Shown piece after piece: positions 17,854 to 25,758 of a stretch of 28,700 nucleotides of DNA. Position 1 is the first letter of the stretch; every line of letters begins with the position of its first letter. The notes under the pieces are model-generated. The model saw only the letters and a program-made list of their open reading frames with translations, made no database searches and had not been told where the DNA came from. The stretch is taken from positions 1-28,700 of the forward strand of contig CAVCTM010000017.1 in NCBI GenBank assembly GCA_963605115.1. The letters run 5' to 3'. This DNA comes from SVKR01 sp963605115. Lineage in GTDB: Bacteria > Bacillota > Clostridia > Oscillospirales > Oscillospiraceae. The position numbers and the translations under genes were made by a program.

Positions 17854-19869
17854 ATGAAAAAAATCAGCAGACCGCTTGCCCTGCTCCTGACGCTCGCGCT
17901 TGCGCTGAGCCTGCTCTGCACCGGCGTGTTTGCCGCGGAGGGGGAGACCGTCCTCCGCGTGGCGGACGCCGTGCCGGGCGAGGGCGTGACGGAGCTCGCC
18001 GTCACGATCGAGAATAACCCCGGCTTCGCCGCCATGCAGCTCACGGTGACGCTGCCGGAGGGACTCGAATTCGCGGCGGAGGACCCCGTCGTGAACCGCG
18101 TCGGCGGACGGCTTCAGTTCAACCCCGCGACCGGCGCGCTCGCGCTGGCGCTGGAGGACAATTACACGCAGGACGGCGAGGTCTTCATCCTGCGTCTGAC
18201 CGGCAGCGCCGAGGGCGCGGTCGCCCTCGGCGGCGCCGTCACCGCGGCGACGGCGGAGGAGCCTTACACCGCGCGCGTCGCCGTGACCTTTGTCTCCGGC
18301 ACCGTCGCGCACAGCCATGTTTACACGGACGGCTTCTGCGCCGTCTGCTCCGCGGTCGACCCGGCGGCGGAGACCTATTCCGTCCATACGCCCGCCCAGC
18401 TCGCCGCGGTCGCCGCGGCGGTGAACGGCGGCAGCGATTTTGCGGGCAGGACGGTCACGCTCGCAAACAACCTCGATCTCGCTGATTACGAGGACTGGAC
18501 CCCGATCGGCACGAAGACCGCGCCCTTTGCAGGCACGCTTGACGGCGCGGGACATACGGTCTCCGGGCTCACGATCACGGACTGCACCGGCGGGAACCAC
18601 GGACTTGTCGGCTACAACACCGGCGTGGTCAAGAATCTGACCGTCACCGGCACGATCGGCACGGCGGAGAACAAAATCACCGGAAGCACCGAGTACCGCG
18701 ACGACAACATCGGCGGCGCGGTCGGCTATAACGGCGGCACCGTCCGCGGCGTCACGGCGGCGGTCGACATCTATGTCAGCAGCATCGTGATCTACGCCAT
18801 CGGCGGCGTCGTGGGGCAGAACGGCTCCAGGGGCGCGGTAGAAAACTGCCTGAACCGCGGCGCGGTCGAGGGCTGCAAGGCGACCGGCGGCGTTGTCGGA
18901 CGCAATTACGGCGCGGTCGCGCGCTGCGCCAACCTCGGCGCGGTGACGGGACGCTATGAGGGGCAGCACCCGAAGAGCGGGCTCGGCGGCGTCGTCGGCA
19001 TCAGCGGCGACAAGAGCGGGACTTACCCCGCCAGCATTACGAGCTGCTATAACGCCGGCACGGTCAGCGACGCCGACGCCAGCTGGATCGGCGGCATCGC
19101 CGGCTTCATCGACAGTGCGGCGACGATCGAAAACTGCTACAATGTCGGCGCGGTCTCCGGGCTCAAGCAGACGAATCCCATCGTCGGTCAGAGCGAGGGC
19201 ACAGTGAATTATAACTACTCTCTCGACTCCACCATCGTGAACGACGCGGACGGCGTTTATAATAAGGGCGGCACCAAGACCGGCAACGAGGCGTTCAGCG
19301 CTGAGTTTATGCACAGCGCGGCGTTCGCCGCAAAGCTGAACGAGCTGCACGACGTCTGGCTCGCAAGCTGCGGGGAATACCCGGTCCTGAACTGGCAGAC
19401 GCCGAAGGCGCACAGCTTTGGTCCGGACGGCGTATGCTCCGAATGCGGCGAAGGTCTCTTTGACCATACGCTCACGATCAACAACATCGCGAACGCTGCG
19501 CTCAGCAGCGAGCGCACGGCGTCCGGCGAGCTCTCCCTCACCGTCACGGCGGAAAAAGCCTGCGCCGTGTTCTATACGGCGGACGGCGGCAGCACTTACA
19601 CGGCGCTCGACCCGGCGGGCGAGGGGAATACCCGCAGCTTTACGCTGGAGATCACCGCGGACACGGCGATCTGCGTCGTGCAGCGCGGCGACCTCGATAT
19701 GGACGGCGAGGTGGACTCCGACGACGTTTCCCTCGCGAAGCGTCTCGCGGCGGGACTTGCCGAACAGACGGCGCAGCAGCGGCTCATCCTCGGCGCGGAG
19801 CGCATCACGGGTCTCGCAGCCCTGCGCGTCCAGCGCGCGGCGGCAGAGCTTTACAGCTACAACTGGTGA
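17854..19869 (+). CDS. Secreted cohesin-GLUG-dockerin adaptor
   Basis: A 671-residue exported protein that carries both a cohesin and a dockerin, so it may bridge anchors and cargo. ATG at 17854, with GGGAGG 10 bases upstream. Signal peptide is residues 1-27 (GVFA before AEG). A cohesin lies at about 28-151 (VTELAVTIENNPGFAAMQL, VFILRLTGSAEG). A GLUG beta-helix follows at about 175-510 (LDGAGHTVSGL, GGVVGRNYG, GGIAGFI). The GLUG part is flanked by two similar knuckles, HSHVYTDGFCAVC (153-165) and HSFGPDGVCSEC (520-531). The C-terminal dockerin has one good loop (DLDMDGEVDSDD, 613-624). The second half (about 646-667) keeps the helix (AALRVQRAAAEL) but has lost the Asp/Asn calcium ligands. The GLUG region is clearly paralogous to the protein starting at 25980. 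Confidence 0.87.
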   Translation: MKKISRPLALLLTLALALSLLCTGVFAAEGETVLRVADAVPGEGVTELAVTIENNPGFAAMQLTVTLPEGLEFAAEDPVVNRVGGRLQFNPATGALALALEDNYTQDGEVFILRLTGSAEGAVALGGAVTAATAEEPYTARVAVTFVSGTVAHSHVYTDGFCAVCSAVDPAAETYSVHTPAQLAAVAAAVNGGSDFAGRTVTLANNLDLADYEDWTPIGTKTAPFAGTLDGAGHTVSGLTITDCTGGNHGLVGYNTGVVKNLTVTGTIGTAENKITGSTEYRDDNIGGAVGYNGGTVRGVTAAVDIYVSSIVIYAIGGVVGQNGSRGAVENCLNRGAVEGCKATGGVVGRNYGAVARCANLGAVTGRYEGQHPKSGLGGVVGISGDKSGTYPASITSCYNAGTVSDADASWIGGIAGFIDSAATIENCYNVGAVSGLKQTNPIVGQSEGTVNYNYSLDSTIVNDADGVYNKGGTKTGNEAFSAEFMHSAAFAAKLNELHDVWLASCGEYPVLNWQTPKAHSFGPDGVCSECGEGLFDHTLTINNIANAALSSERTASGELSLTVTAEKACAVFYTADGGSTYTALDPAGEGNTRSFTLEITADTAICVVQRGDLDMDGEVDSDDVSLAKRLAAGLAEQTAQQRLILGAERITGLAALRVQRAAAELYSYNW

Positions 19870-19875
19870 GCGCCG

Positions 19876-20154
19876 ATGTCGACGAAGCTCCATTGTCATA
19901 ACGGAAAATACTACCTCCGCGTGGAAACGGAGGAGCACGAGGCGGCGCGGCGCAAGCTCAAGCGCCTCGACCGCCAGCTCGCCCGCGCGCCGGAGGCGGA
20001 GCAGCCGCACCTGCGCGAAAAAATGGCGGAGCTCGTGCGGCTGCGCAACGAGTCCGTTTACTACCGGGAGGTCGATCCGTCGGACTATCCGGACTGCCGC
20101 GTTGCGGCAATGGGACGACCGCCGCGGCGACTGGCGGAAAGCACAGAGAAATAA
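19876..20154 (+). CDS. Small charged hypothetical protein
   Basis: A 92-residue protein that I do not recognise. The ATG at 19876 lies 6 bases after the preceding stop; the ribosome site is weak (GGTGAG), which suggests coupling to the upstream gene. It has no signal peptide or membrane segment, unlike every neighbour, so it should stay in the cytoplasm. Residues about 20-60 are rich in Arg, Lys, Glu and Leu (EEHEAARRKLKRLDRQL, REKMAELVRLRNES) and are probably alpha-helical, perhaps coiled. The C-terminus is Pro/Arg-rich. A regulatory or RNA-binding role next to the structured RNA is conceivable but unsupported. It could also be a chance open frame; I think it slightly more likely to be real. 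Confidence 0.5.
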   Translation: MSTKLHCHNGKYYLRVETEEHEAARRKLKRLDRQLARAPEAEQPHLREKMAELVRLRNESVYYREVDPSDYPDCRVAAMGRPPRRLAESTEK

Positions 20155-20159
20155 GGCGC

Positions 20160-20431
20160 AAAAAGTTGACTTTTTGGGGATATCATGGTAACATTTCTCC
20201 GGATGGCGGGGTCGAAAGCCGCGCCGGAAAAAGTCAAAGGTTTTCCAAAGCCCGGCTCGCTAAAGCGCAGTGCTAAGAGGGCCCGGCCGGGATGTCTGAA
20301 GGACGTCCCCATACCGCCTTGCCGGAAACGGTGCGGTACTCCGTGCTTGAGGAAGGGAAACGGCCGCCGCACGCCATGATAAAATGGACTGCATGGGTCT
20401 GCTCTGCTTCCGCAGGGCAGACCCATTTTTT
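20160..20431 (+). ncRNA. Structured non-coding RNA or leader of unknown class
   Basis: The 297-base gap before the phosphatase gene holds a dense set of complementary segments. TATCATGG (20181-20188) pairs with CCATGATA (20374-20381), closing a domain of about 200 bases. Within it, 20226-20231 pairs with 20241-20246, and 20289-20296 with 20302-20309. 20313-20317 pairs with 20333-20337, capped by CCG-GAAA-CGG, a GNRA tetraloop. TTGACTTTTT (20166-20175) is an exact complement of AAAAAGTCAA (20228-20237); with the closing helix this would be a pseudoknot. A strong terminator follows at 20393-20431. The 5' end is uncertain. It is either a free-standing RNA or a cis-acting leader of the next operon, whose ribosome site starts 8 bases after the T-run. 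Candidates such as the raiA motif cannot be judged by eye. Confidence 0.6.
20393..20431 (+). terminator. Strong intrinsic terminator
   Basis: A 14-pair stem (20394-20407 with 20412-20425, one G-U) with loop TTCC is followed by six T at 20426-20431. This is the clearest terminator in the window. It ends the structured RNA just ahead of the phosphatase operon, so that operon needs either read-through or regulated antitermination, since only 20 bases separate the T-run from the ATG. Confidence 0.9.
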
Positions 20432-20451
20432 CGCATTCAGGAGGATCGAGT

Positions 20452-21876
20452 ATGAAAAAACGCCTCATTACGCTGCTGACCGCGCTTGCGGCGGCGCTGG
20501 CGCTCTGCGTCTCCGCCGCGGCGGTGACCGTCTCGTGGACGGAGGACCCGGCGTCGAGCGTCACCGTCTCGTGGCGGAGCGCGGAGCCCGGCGAACAGAC
20601 GCTCCAGCTCGTGACGGAGCGCGAATACGCCGCCGCGGGCTTTATCGGCGCGCGGGAGGAGACCGCCGCGGGGCGCGATATCAGTCTCGACGGCAGCGGC
20701 GCATATCACTATGAGGCGACCGTCCGCGGTCTGACGCCCGGCGAGCGCTATGTCTGCCGCGCCGGAACGGAGGGCGCATGGAGCGCGGAGCTGCGCTTTC
20801 GGGCGGACGACCCGGCGGCGCAGAGCGTGACCTTCGCCTATTTCGGCGATGCGCAGCCCGCCGGTAACACCGACTACACGGACTTTGCCGCCCTCGCGCG
20901 CAGTGTCTACGACGCCCACCCGGAGCTCTCCTTCGCCATCGTGGGCGGGGATATGGTGAACTCCGGCGTGTCGCTCGAACAGTTCGACGCCTTTCTCACC
21001 GCGGCGGAGGCGTCTCTGCCCGGACTTCCGTTTTTCGCCGTCAACGGAAACCATGAGAGCAATTTCATCGGCGGAAAGCCGGAGCTCTATCTCGACGTGT
21101 TCGCCCTGCCGAAAAACGGACCAGACGGCTTTGCCGAGGAGCTCTACTCCTTCGACGCGGGAAATATCCACATCGTCGCGGTGAACTCATGGGTCTTTTC
21201 CGGCGAGCAGGACCTCACGGATGCGGACTTTGACCGCCTCGCCGACTGGCTGCGCCGCGACCTCGCGTCCAGCACGGCGGACTGGCAGATCGTCGTGACC
21301 CACATCCCCGTGCAGGCGGTCCACAGCGACCGGGCGGCGGAGAAGCTGAAGGCGGCGTGGGGTCCCATCTTCGAGGACTACGGCGTGGACCTCGTGCTTC
21401 AGGGTCACCAGCACGTCTATTCCCGCTCCGTCCCGCTCTATCAGGGGCGCACGGACTATGAAAAGGGGCTCACCTATATCATGGGCGTCTCCGGCAGCAA
21501 GTTCTATTCCAGCTCCGACGAGACGCGCGCGGCGCGCGTCGTCTATGACACGGCAAACTGCCAGATCGTCCGCAGCGACGGCGCGGCGCTCACGGTGCTG
21601 ACCGTGGACGCGGCGGGCAATGAGCTTGATTTCGTCTCTCTGCCGCAGCGCACGGGCGTGCAGACGCGCCTTGCCTACGTCACGCGGCTCTGGCGCGCCG
21701 CCGGTTCGCCCGCAGCGGGGGAGAGCCCCTTCACCGACTGCGCCGACCCCGCGATGGCGTGGGCGGCGGAGACCGGGCTGCTCCTCGGCTACGGCGACGG
21801 CAGCGTCGGTCCGGACGACATCATCACCGACTGGCAGATCGCGCTCATCGAGGCGCGCATGGAGGAAAGCAAATGA
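20452..21876 (+). CDS. SLH-bearing purple-acid-phosphatase-like metallophosphoesterase
   Basis: A 474-residue exported enzyme that likely hydrolyses phosphate esters at the cell surface. ATG at 20452, with AGGAGG (20439-20444) 7 bases upstream. Signal peptide ends near residue 24. A fibronectin-like N-terminal domain (about 25-120: SSVTVSWRSAEPGE, VRGLTPGERYVCRAG) precedes a calcineurin-type domain, the usual order in purple acid phosphatases. Metal-site motifs are present: D133 (FGDAQ), D167 (GGDMVN), N200-H201 (GNHE), H284 (VVTH), H319 and H321 (GHQH). The tyrosine of the classical GDxxY motif is replaced by Asn. The C-terminus has the tail of one SLH domain and one full SLH (SPFTDCADPAMAWAAETG, YGDGSVGPDD), fewer than the usual three. 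The stop overlaps the next start as ATGA. Confidence 0.88.
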   Translation: MKKRLITLLTALAAALALCVSAAAVTVSWTEDPASSVTVSWRSAEPGEQTLQLVTEREYAAAGFIGAREETAAGRDISLDGSGAYHYEATVRGLTPGERYVCRAGTEGAWSAELRFRADDPAAQSVTFAYFGDAQPAGNTDYTDFAALARSVYDAHPELSFAIVGGDMVNSGVSLEQFDAFLTAAEASLPGLPFFAVNGNHESNFIGGKPELYLDVFALPKNGPDGFAEELYSFDAGNIHIVAVNSWVFSGEQDLTDADFDRLADWLRRDLASSTADWQIVVTHIPVQAVHSDRAAEKLKAAWGPIFEDYGVDLVLQGHQHVYSRSVPLYQGRTDYEKGLTYIMGVSGSKFYSSSDETRAARVVYDTANCQIVRSDGAALTVLTVDAAGNELDFVSLPQRTGVQTRLAYVTRLWRAAGSPAAGESPFTDCADPAMAWAAETGLLLGYGDGSVGPDDIITDWQIALIEARMEESK

Positions 21877-24065
21877 AAAAAAGACTGCTGTCCCTGCTTC
21901 TGGTATTCGCGCTCGCACTCGCGGTGCTCGCCGTTCCCGCGGCAGCCAAAACGACGAGCTCGGCGCGCGCCGACACGCTGTTTTTCTACGCCGAGAACGC
22001 GGAGGGGAAGAGTGTGCTGCTGAAAACGCTCTCCCTCGCGGAGCTGAAGGCGCTCGCGCATGGGCAGAAAAACGGAGACAACTACTATATCTCCAGCACG
22101 GATAATTACCCGACGACCCAATACTGCGAGGGCGTCGGCTTTACGGTCGTGGAGCTGCTGGACTATGTGAAGTCCGCCACGACCGTCCCCGGCGCGTCGG
22201 CGCTCGGCTTTTCCGGCGCGGACACGCTGCGCCTGATGGCGACCGACAGCTACGGCAGCTATTCCCGCGCGTGGACCGCCGCGGAGCTCTATGGCGTCAG
22301 ACGCTACTATTTTCCGGACCTCTACGACGCATGGAACACCGGCTGGGAGATCGCGGGGGAAGACAGCAGCAAGTACGGCGTCACGCTTGAGGACTATAAC
22401 GCCAATTACCGCGCGGACGACCCCAACTACGACGCCAAGCGCGCCGTGTTCGACACCGGCGTGGAGACGACCGTGGTGCTGATGACGGAGTCCTTTTCCG
22501 GCAGAACGACGAGCGAGACGCTCGTGGCGTCCAGCGAGCCGGGACTCGCCGGCTATGTGCGCGAAAACGGCGGCGTCACCGGCTGCCTCAAAAACGTGCT
22601 CACGGACGAGACTGCGCTGCGCCTTGCCCTGCCGATGACGGAGGCGGACCTTATGGCAGCCCACCGCACGGCGTATGACAACTTCAAGTGGATCTACAAT
22701 ATCCGCCTCGATATGGCAGACGCCCCGGCGCTCCGCTCCGCCGGCACCGTCGCCGCGGCGGAGGCGAGCTTCCGCCTCTCCGGAGACACCCTGACCGTCA
22801 CACTCACGAGCGCGACGCCGGGCGCGGAGATCTATTACGGCTTCGACGGTGCGCCCCAGACGCGCTATACCGGTCCCTTCACCGTGGACGCCGCGGGCCG
22901 CGACTTTGAGTCCGACCCCCTGACGCTCTATACCGCCGCCGTGCGCGAGGGCTGGGACGACGCCGGGGTCCAGACCCACAAATATCCCGGCGCCGCCCCC
23001 GCGTTCCGCACGGTCTACGCCGCCATGTGCGGCGAAGCGCTGACCTTCAGCCCGGCGGACGGCGTTTCCGCCGCCGACTGGCAGAGCTGGACGAAGGCGA
23101 TGAGCTTCATCTCGCTCCGCGCCCCCGGCAGCAAGGGCTACGCCGTGCTGGACGCCGGGAGCTTCACCGTCGCCGCGGACGGCATCACCTTCGACGCCTC
23201 GCTTTTCTCTGCCGCGGGGTCTTACAGCTTCATCTTCCACGCGGCGAAGTATGCGAACAAGACCGTCACCGTGACGATGAAAGCCGCCGCGCCCGCGCTG
23301 GATGCGGAATACGAAGCCGCCTTCGGACGCGGCGTGACGATCCTCTTTGCAAGCGACAGCTACCAGACAGGGCTCTCCGTCTACATCACGCCGGACGGCG
23401 GCAGCCGCACGATGATCCCGACGAGCTATTTAGACCGCACAAAGCCGGGACAGCTGACGCTCCTTGCTTCTTACTTCACCGCGCCCGCCACCGCTGCGGC
23501 AGCGCCGGGGAGCTATACGCTTGAGCTCGTGAACAACGCCTTTGCCCCTTCGAGCCAGACCCTGACGCTGCGCCTGCGCGCGCAGTTTGACGACGTTCCC
23601 GCGGGTGCGTGGTACTATAGCTACGTGACCGACCTCGCCGAGTCCGGCGTCGTCAGCGGCATGAGTGCCACGACCTTCGCCCCGGAGGGAACGCTGACGA
23701 ACGGACAGGCGATGAAGCTGCTCTACTGCGGCATCGACGCGCCGGTCGAGCCGACCGGCAGGCACTGGGCGAGCGGCTACATGGACCGCGCGGCGGCGGA
23801 GGGGCTGCTCCCCGCGGACGCCGACCCGGACGGTGCGATCTCGCGCCTTGCCTTCTGCCGTGCGGCGGCGAAGGCGATCGGCGCGGAGACGGCGCTGACC
23901 GCCTCACCCTTTGCCGACTGCGAAGACCCGGCGGTCCTCGCGCTCTATGAGCGCGGCGTCATCGCCGGCATGACCGAGACGACCTTCGCCCCGGACGCCA
24001 CGCTCACCCGCGCCCAGATCAGCAAGATCATCTGGTGCATCCTGCATTTGGAGGAGACAAAATGA
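21873..24065 (+). CDS. Surface protein: SUOX-like domain, chitobiase-like domain, SLH
   Basis: A 730-residue exported wall protein. ATG at 21873 overlaps the phosphatase stop, with GGAGG (21861-21865) 7 bases upstream. Signal peptide is residues 1-25 (VPAAA before KTT). Residues about 30-285 form the shared N-terminal domain: LSLAELKAL, CEGVGFTVVELLDYV, LRLMATDSYG, RYYFPDLYDAW, WIYNIRLDM. Its order of elements recalls the sulfite-oxidase/molybdopterin-binding fold without an evident cofactor cysteine; this is an inference. A chitobiase/HEX C-terminal-like sandwich follows (about 300-376: TLTSATPGAEIYYGFDG). Two beta domains resembling DUF1533/haemoglobin-binding HID modules span about 383-570. 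Three SLH domains at 571-730 anchor it (FDDVPAGAWYYSYV, GMSATTFAPEGTLTNGQ, GMTETTFAPDATLTRAQI). The next start overlaps its stop. Confidence 0.85.
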   Translation: MKKRLLSLLLVFALALAVLAVPAAAKTTSSARADTLFFYAENAEGKSVLLKTLSLAELKALAHGQKNGDNYYISSTDNYPTTQYCEGVGFTVVELLDYVKSATTVPGASALGFSGADTLRLMATDSYGSYSRAWTAAELYGVRRYYFPDLYDAWNTGWEIAGEDSSKYGVTLEDYNANYRADDPNYDAKRAVFDTGVETTVVLMTESFSGRTTSETLVASSEPGLAGYVRENGGVTGCLKNVLTDETALRLALPMTEADLMAAHRTAYDNFKWIYNIRLDMADAPALRSAGTVAAAEASFRLSGDTLTVTLTSATPGAEIYYGFDGAPQTRYTGPFTVDAAGRDFESDPLTLYTAAVREGWDDAGVQTHKYPGAAPAFRTVYAAMCGEALTFSPADGVSAADWQSWTKAMSFISLRAPGSKGYAVLDAGSFTVAADGITFDASLFSAAGSYSFIFHAAKYANKTVTVTMKAAAPALDAEYEAAFGRGVTILFASDSYQTGLSVYITPDGGSRTMIPTSYLDRTKPGQLTLLASYFTAPATAAAAPGSYTLELVNNAFAPSSQTLTLRLRAQFDDVPAGAWYYSYVTDLAESGVVSGMSATTFAPEGTLTNGQAMKLLYCGIDAPVEPTGRHWASGYMDRAAAEGLLPADADPDGAISRLAFCRAAAKAIGAETALTASPFADCEDPAVLALYERGVIAGMTETTFAPDATLTRAQISKIIWCILHLEETK

Positions 24066-25723
24066 AACACGCAAAACGCCTTCTGACCCTTCTGCTCGCC
24101 CTCACGCTGACGCTCTCGATCGGCTGCATCGGCGCGTCCGCAAAGACGACCCCGCTCGGTCAGACCGTTGACATGACGCTTTTCTACGTCCGGAACGCCG
24201 CGGGGGAGGACATCCTCGTGTCCCATATCCCCGTCTCCGAGATGGAGTCGGACCTCGCCGCGGGGCGCATCGACACCGCGAACCACAACTATTCCATTCT
24301 CGACCGCTATGTCACGACCGTCCATCAGGAGGCGCAGGGCTTCACCGTCGGCGACTATGTGGATTACGCCCGCGCGCGCTCCACGATCGAAGCACTGCGG
24401 ACGCTGCCGCTGCGCTTCGCCGGGGAGGACAGGATCTCCTTCTGGGAGATCGACCAGACCGGCTTCGACGATATGGACACCTATACCTACAATGCCCTCT
24501 ACGGCGTCGCGCGCTATAATTTCCCCGCACTCTACGAATACTGGAATTACCGCACGCAGGATTACGGCGACCCCGCGGGCGTCTTAACGCGCGACGAGAC
24601 GGTCGAGCACATTCTCGCCTCCGGCGAGCCGGAGACCGTTCTGCTCTCCGTCCGCGCTTACTCCCAGCGCTATATTGCGACGGACGAGAAATACGGCACG
24701 GGCGACTTTAACATGGAAAACGCATGGCAGAGCGCCGGAAAGCTCGATAACCAGCGCACGATCCGCTTTATGAAGCCCATGACGGAGGAGGAGCTGCGGA
24801 GCAGGACCCCCACCGCCTCCGACACGCGCTACTGGATCGCGAATATCCGCCTCGACATGGCGGAGGCGCCGGAGCTCACCCCCCTCGGCGCGGTCGCCGC
24901 GCCGGAGGCGGCGATGACCGAGGACGCGGAGAATTATTACATCACCTTCACCTGCGCCACCCCCGGCGCGCTCATCCTCTATAACCACAACTTCATCAGT
25001 CCGAGCTATACGCCGACGCGCGCCTATTCCGGCGGCACCGTCACCGTGCCGAAGTCCGGCTTCCCGGACGGCACGGTCACGATGACCTGCCGCGCCGTGC
25101 GCGACGGCTGGACGGACGCCGGCGTCACGACGCTGACGCTCCGCTCCTCCGGCGAATATAAGAGCTGGACGAGCCCCTATGACGACGTTGCGGAGAGCGA
25201 CTGGTTCTTCGATTCCGTCGCGTTCGCGACCGACCGCAACCTCATCACGCCGACCGCCCGCCGCACGTTCAGCCCCAACGCGCCGATGACGCGCTGGATG
25301 CTCGCCGACGCGCTCTGGCGCATGGCGGGCTGCCCGGAGCCGGGCGCGGCGCTCCTGTTCACGGACGTCGCCGCGGACGCGAGCTATGCGAAAGCCATCG
25401 CATGGTGCGCGGAAAAGGGCGTCGTCAAGGGCGTCAGCGCAACGGCGTTTGACCCGGACGCGACCATCCGGCGCGAGCAGCTCGTCACCATGTTCGCCCG
25501 CTACGCCGAGCTCGTCGCCGGCGCGGACATGACGCCGGAGAGCACCCTCGCGCGCTATGACGACCGCGGCGCGCTCTCCGATTGGGCGATCGCGGGCATG
25601 CGCTGGGCGGTCGCCGCCGGGATCATCACCGGCATGACGGACTCCACCGTCGCGCCGGACGGCACCGCAACGCGCGCCCAGTGCGCCGCTATGCTGGAGC
25701 GCCTCGCGCGCTATATCGGCTGA
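24062..25723 (+). CDS. Surface protein: SUOX-like domain and three SLH domains
   Basis: A 553-residue paralogue of the preceding protein, without its two middle beta domains. ATG at 24062 overlaps the previous stop; GGAGGA (24050-24055) lies 6 bases upstream. Signal peptide is about residues 1-27 (CIGASA before KTT). The shared domain at about 31-270 has matching landmarks: FYVRNAAGEDIL, AQGFTVGDYVDYA, LYGVARYNFPALYEYW, and WIANIRLDM against WIYNIRLDM in the neighbour. A chitobiase-like sandwich (about 275-360: FTCATPGALILYNHN) follows. SLH domains lie at about 374-430, 431-487 and 496-553, ending with TRAQCAAMLERLARYI. It is the last gene of the phosphatase operon. The function is unknown; duplication beside its paralogue suggests diversification of binding. 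Confidence 0.86.
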   Translation: MKHAKRLLTLLLALTLTLSIGCIGASAKTTPLGQTVDMTLFYVRNAAGEDILVSHIPVSEMESDLAAGRIDTANHNYSILDRYVTTVHQEAQGFTVGDYVDYARARSTIEALRTLPLRFAGEDRISFWEIDQTGFDDMDTYTYNALYGVARYNFPALYEYWNYRTQDYGDPAGVLTRDETVEHILASGEPETVLLSVRAYSQRYIATDEKYGTGDFNMENAWQSAGKLDNQRTIRFMKPMTEEELRSRTPTASDTRYWIANIRLDMAEAPELTPLGAVAAPEAAMTEDAENYYITFTCATPGALILYNHNFISPSYTPTRAYSGGTVTVPKSGFPDGTVTMTCRAVRDGWTDAGVTTLTLRSSGEYKSWTSPYDDVAESDWFFDSVAFATDRNLITPTARRTFSPNAPMTRWMLADALWRMAGCPEPGAALLFTDVAADASYAKAIAWCAEKGVVKGVSATAFDPDATIRREQLVTMFARYAELVAGADMTPESTLARYDDRGALSDWAIAGMRWAVAAGIITGMTDSTVAPDGTATRAQCAAMLERLARYIG

Positions 25724-25732
25724 AAGAGCACG

Positions 25733-25758
25733 CCGGGGGGGAGCTTTCGTCCCCCCGG
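25733..25758 (+). terminator. GC hairpin after the SLH operon
   Basis: CCGGGGGGG (25733-25741) pairs with TCCCCCCGG (25750-25758), nine pairs with a terminal G-U, around an 8-base loop. It begins 9 bases after the stop codon. No T-run follows, so termination strength is doubtful, but position and stem stability fit an operon end. Confidence 0.5.

Noticed and set aside
20166..20194. Promoter with TTGACT, 17-base spacer and TAACAT
   Set aside because: The boxes are a fair match, but both overlap segments that pair with the RNA interior (20166-20175 with 20228-20237; 20181-20188 with 20374-20381). They may be part of the transcript instead. I leave the promoter unresolved; 5'-end mapping would decide.
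20185..20379. Small + strand open frame of 64 codons inside the structured RNA
   Set aside because: No ribosome site, Arg/Lys/Pro-rich product, and its span coincides with the paired segments of the RNA element.
24062..24145. Lipoprotein signal at SIGC in the third SLH-operon gene
   Set aside because: The residue three before the cysteine is Ser, unlike a normal lipobox, and an ordinary signal-peptidase site (GASA) follows shortly after.
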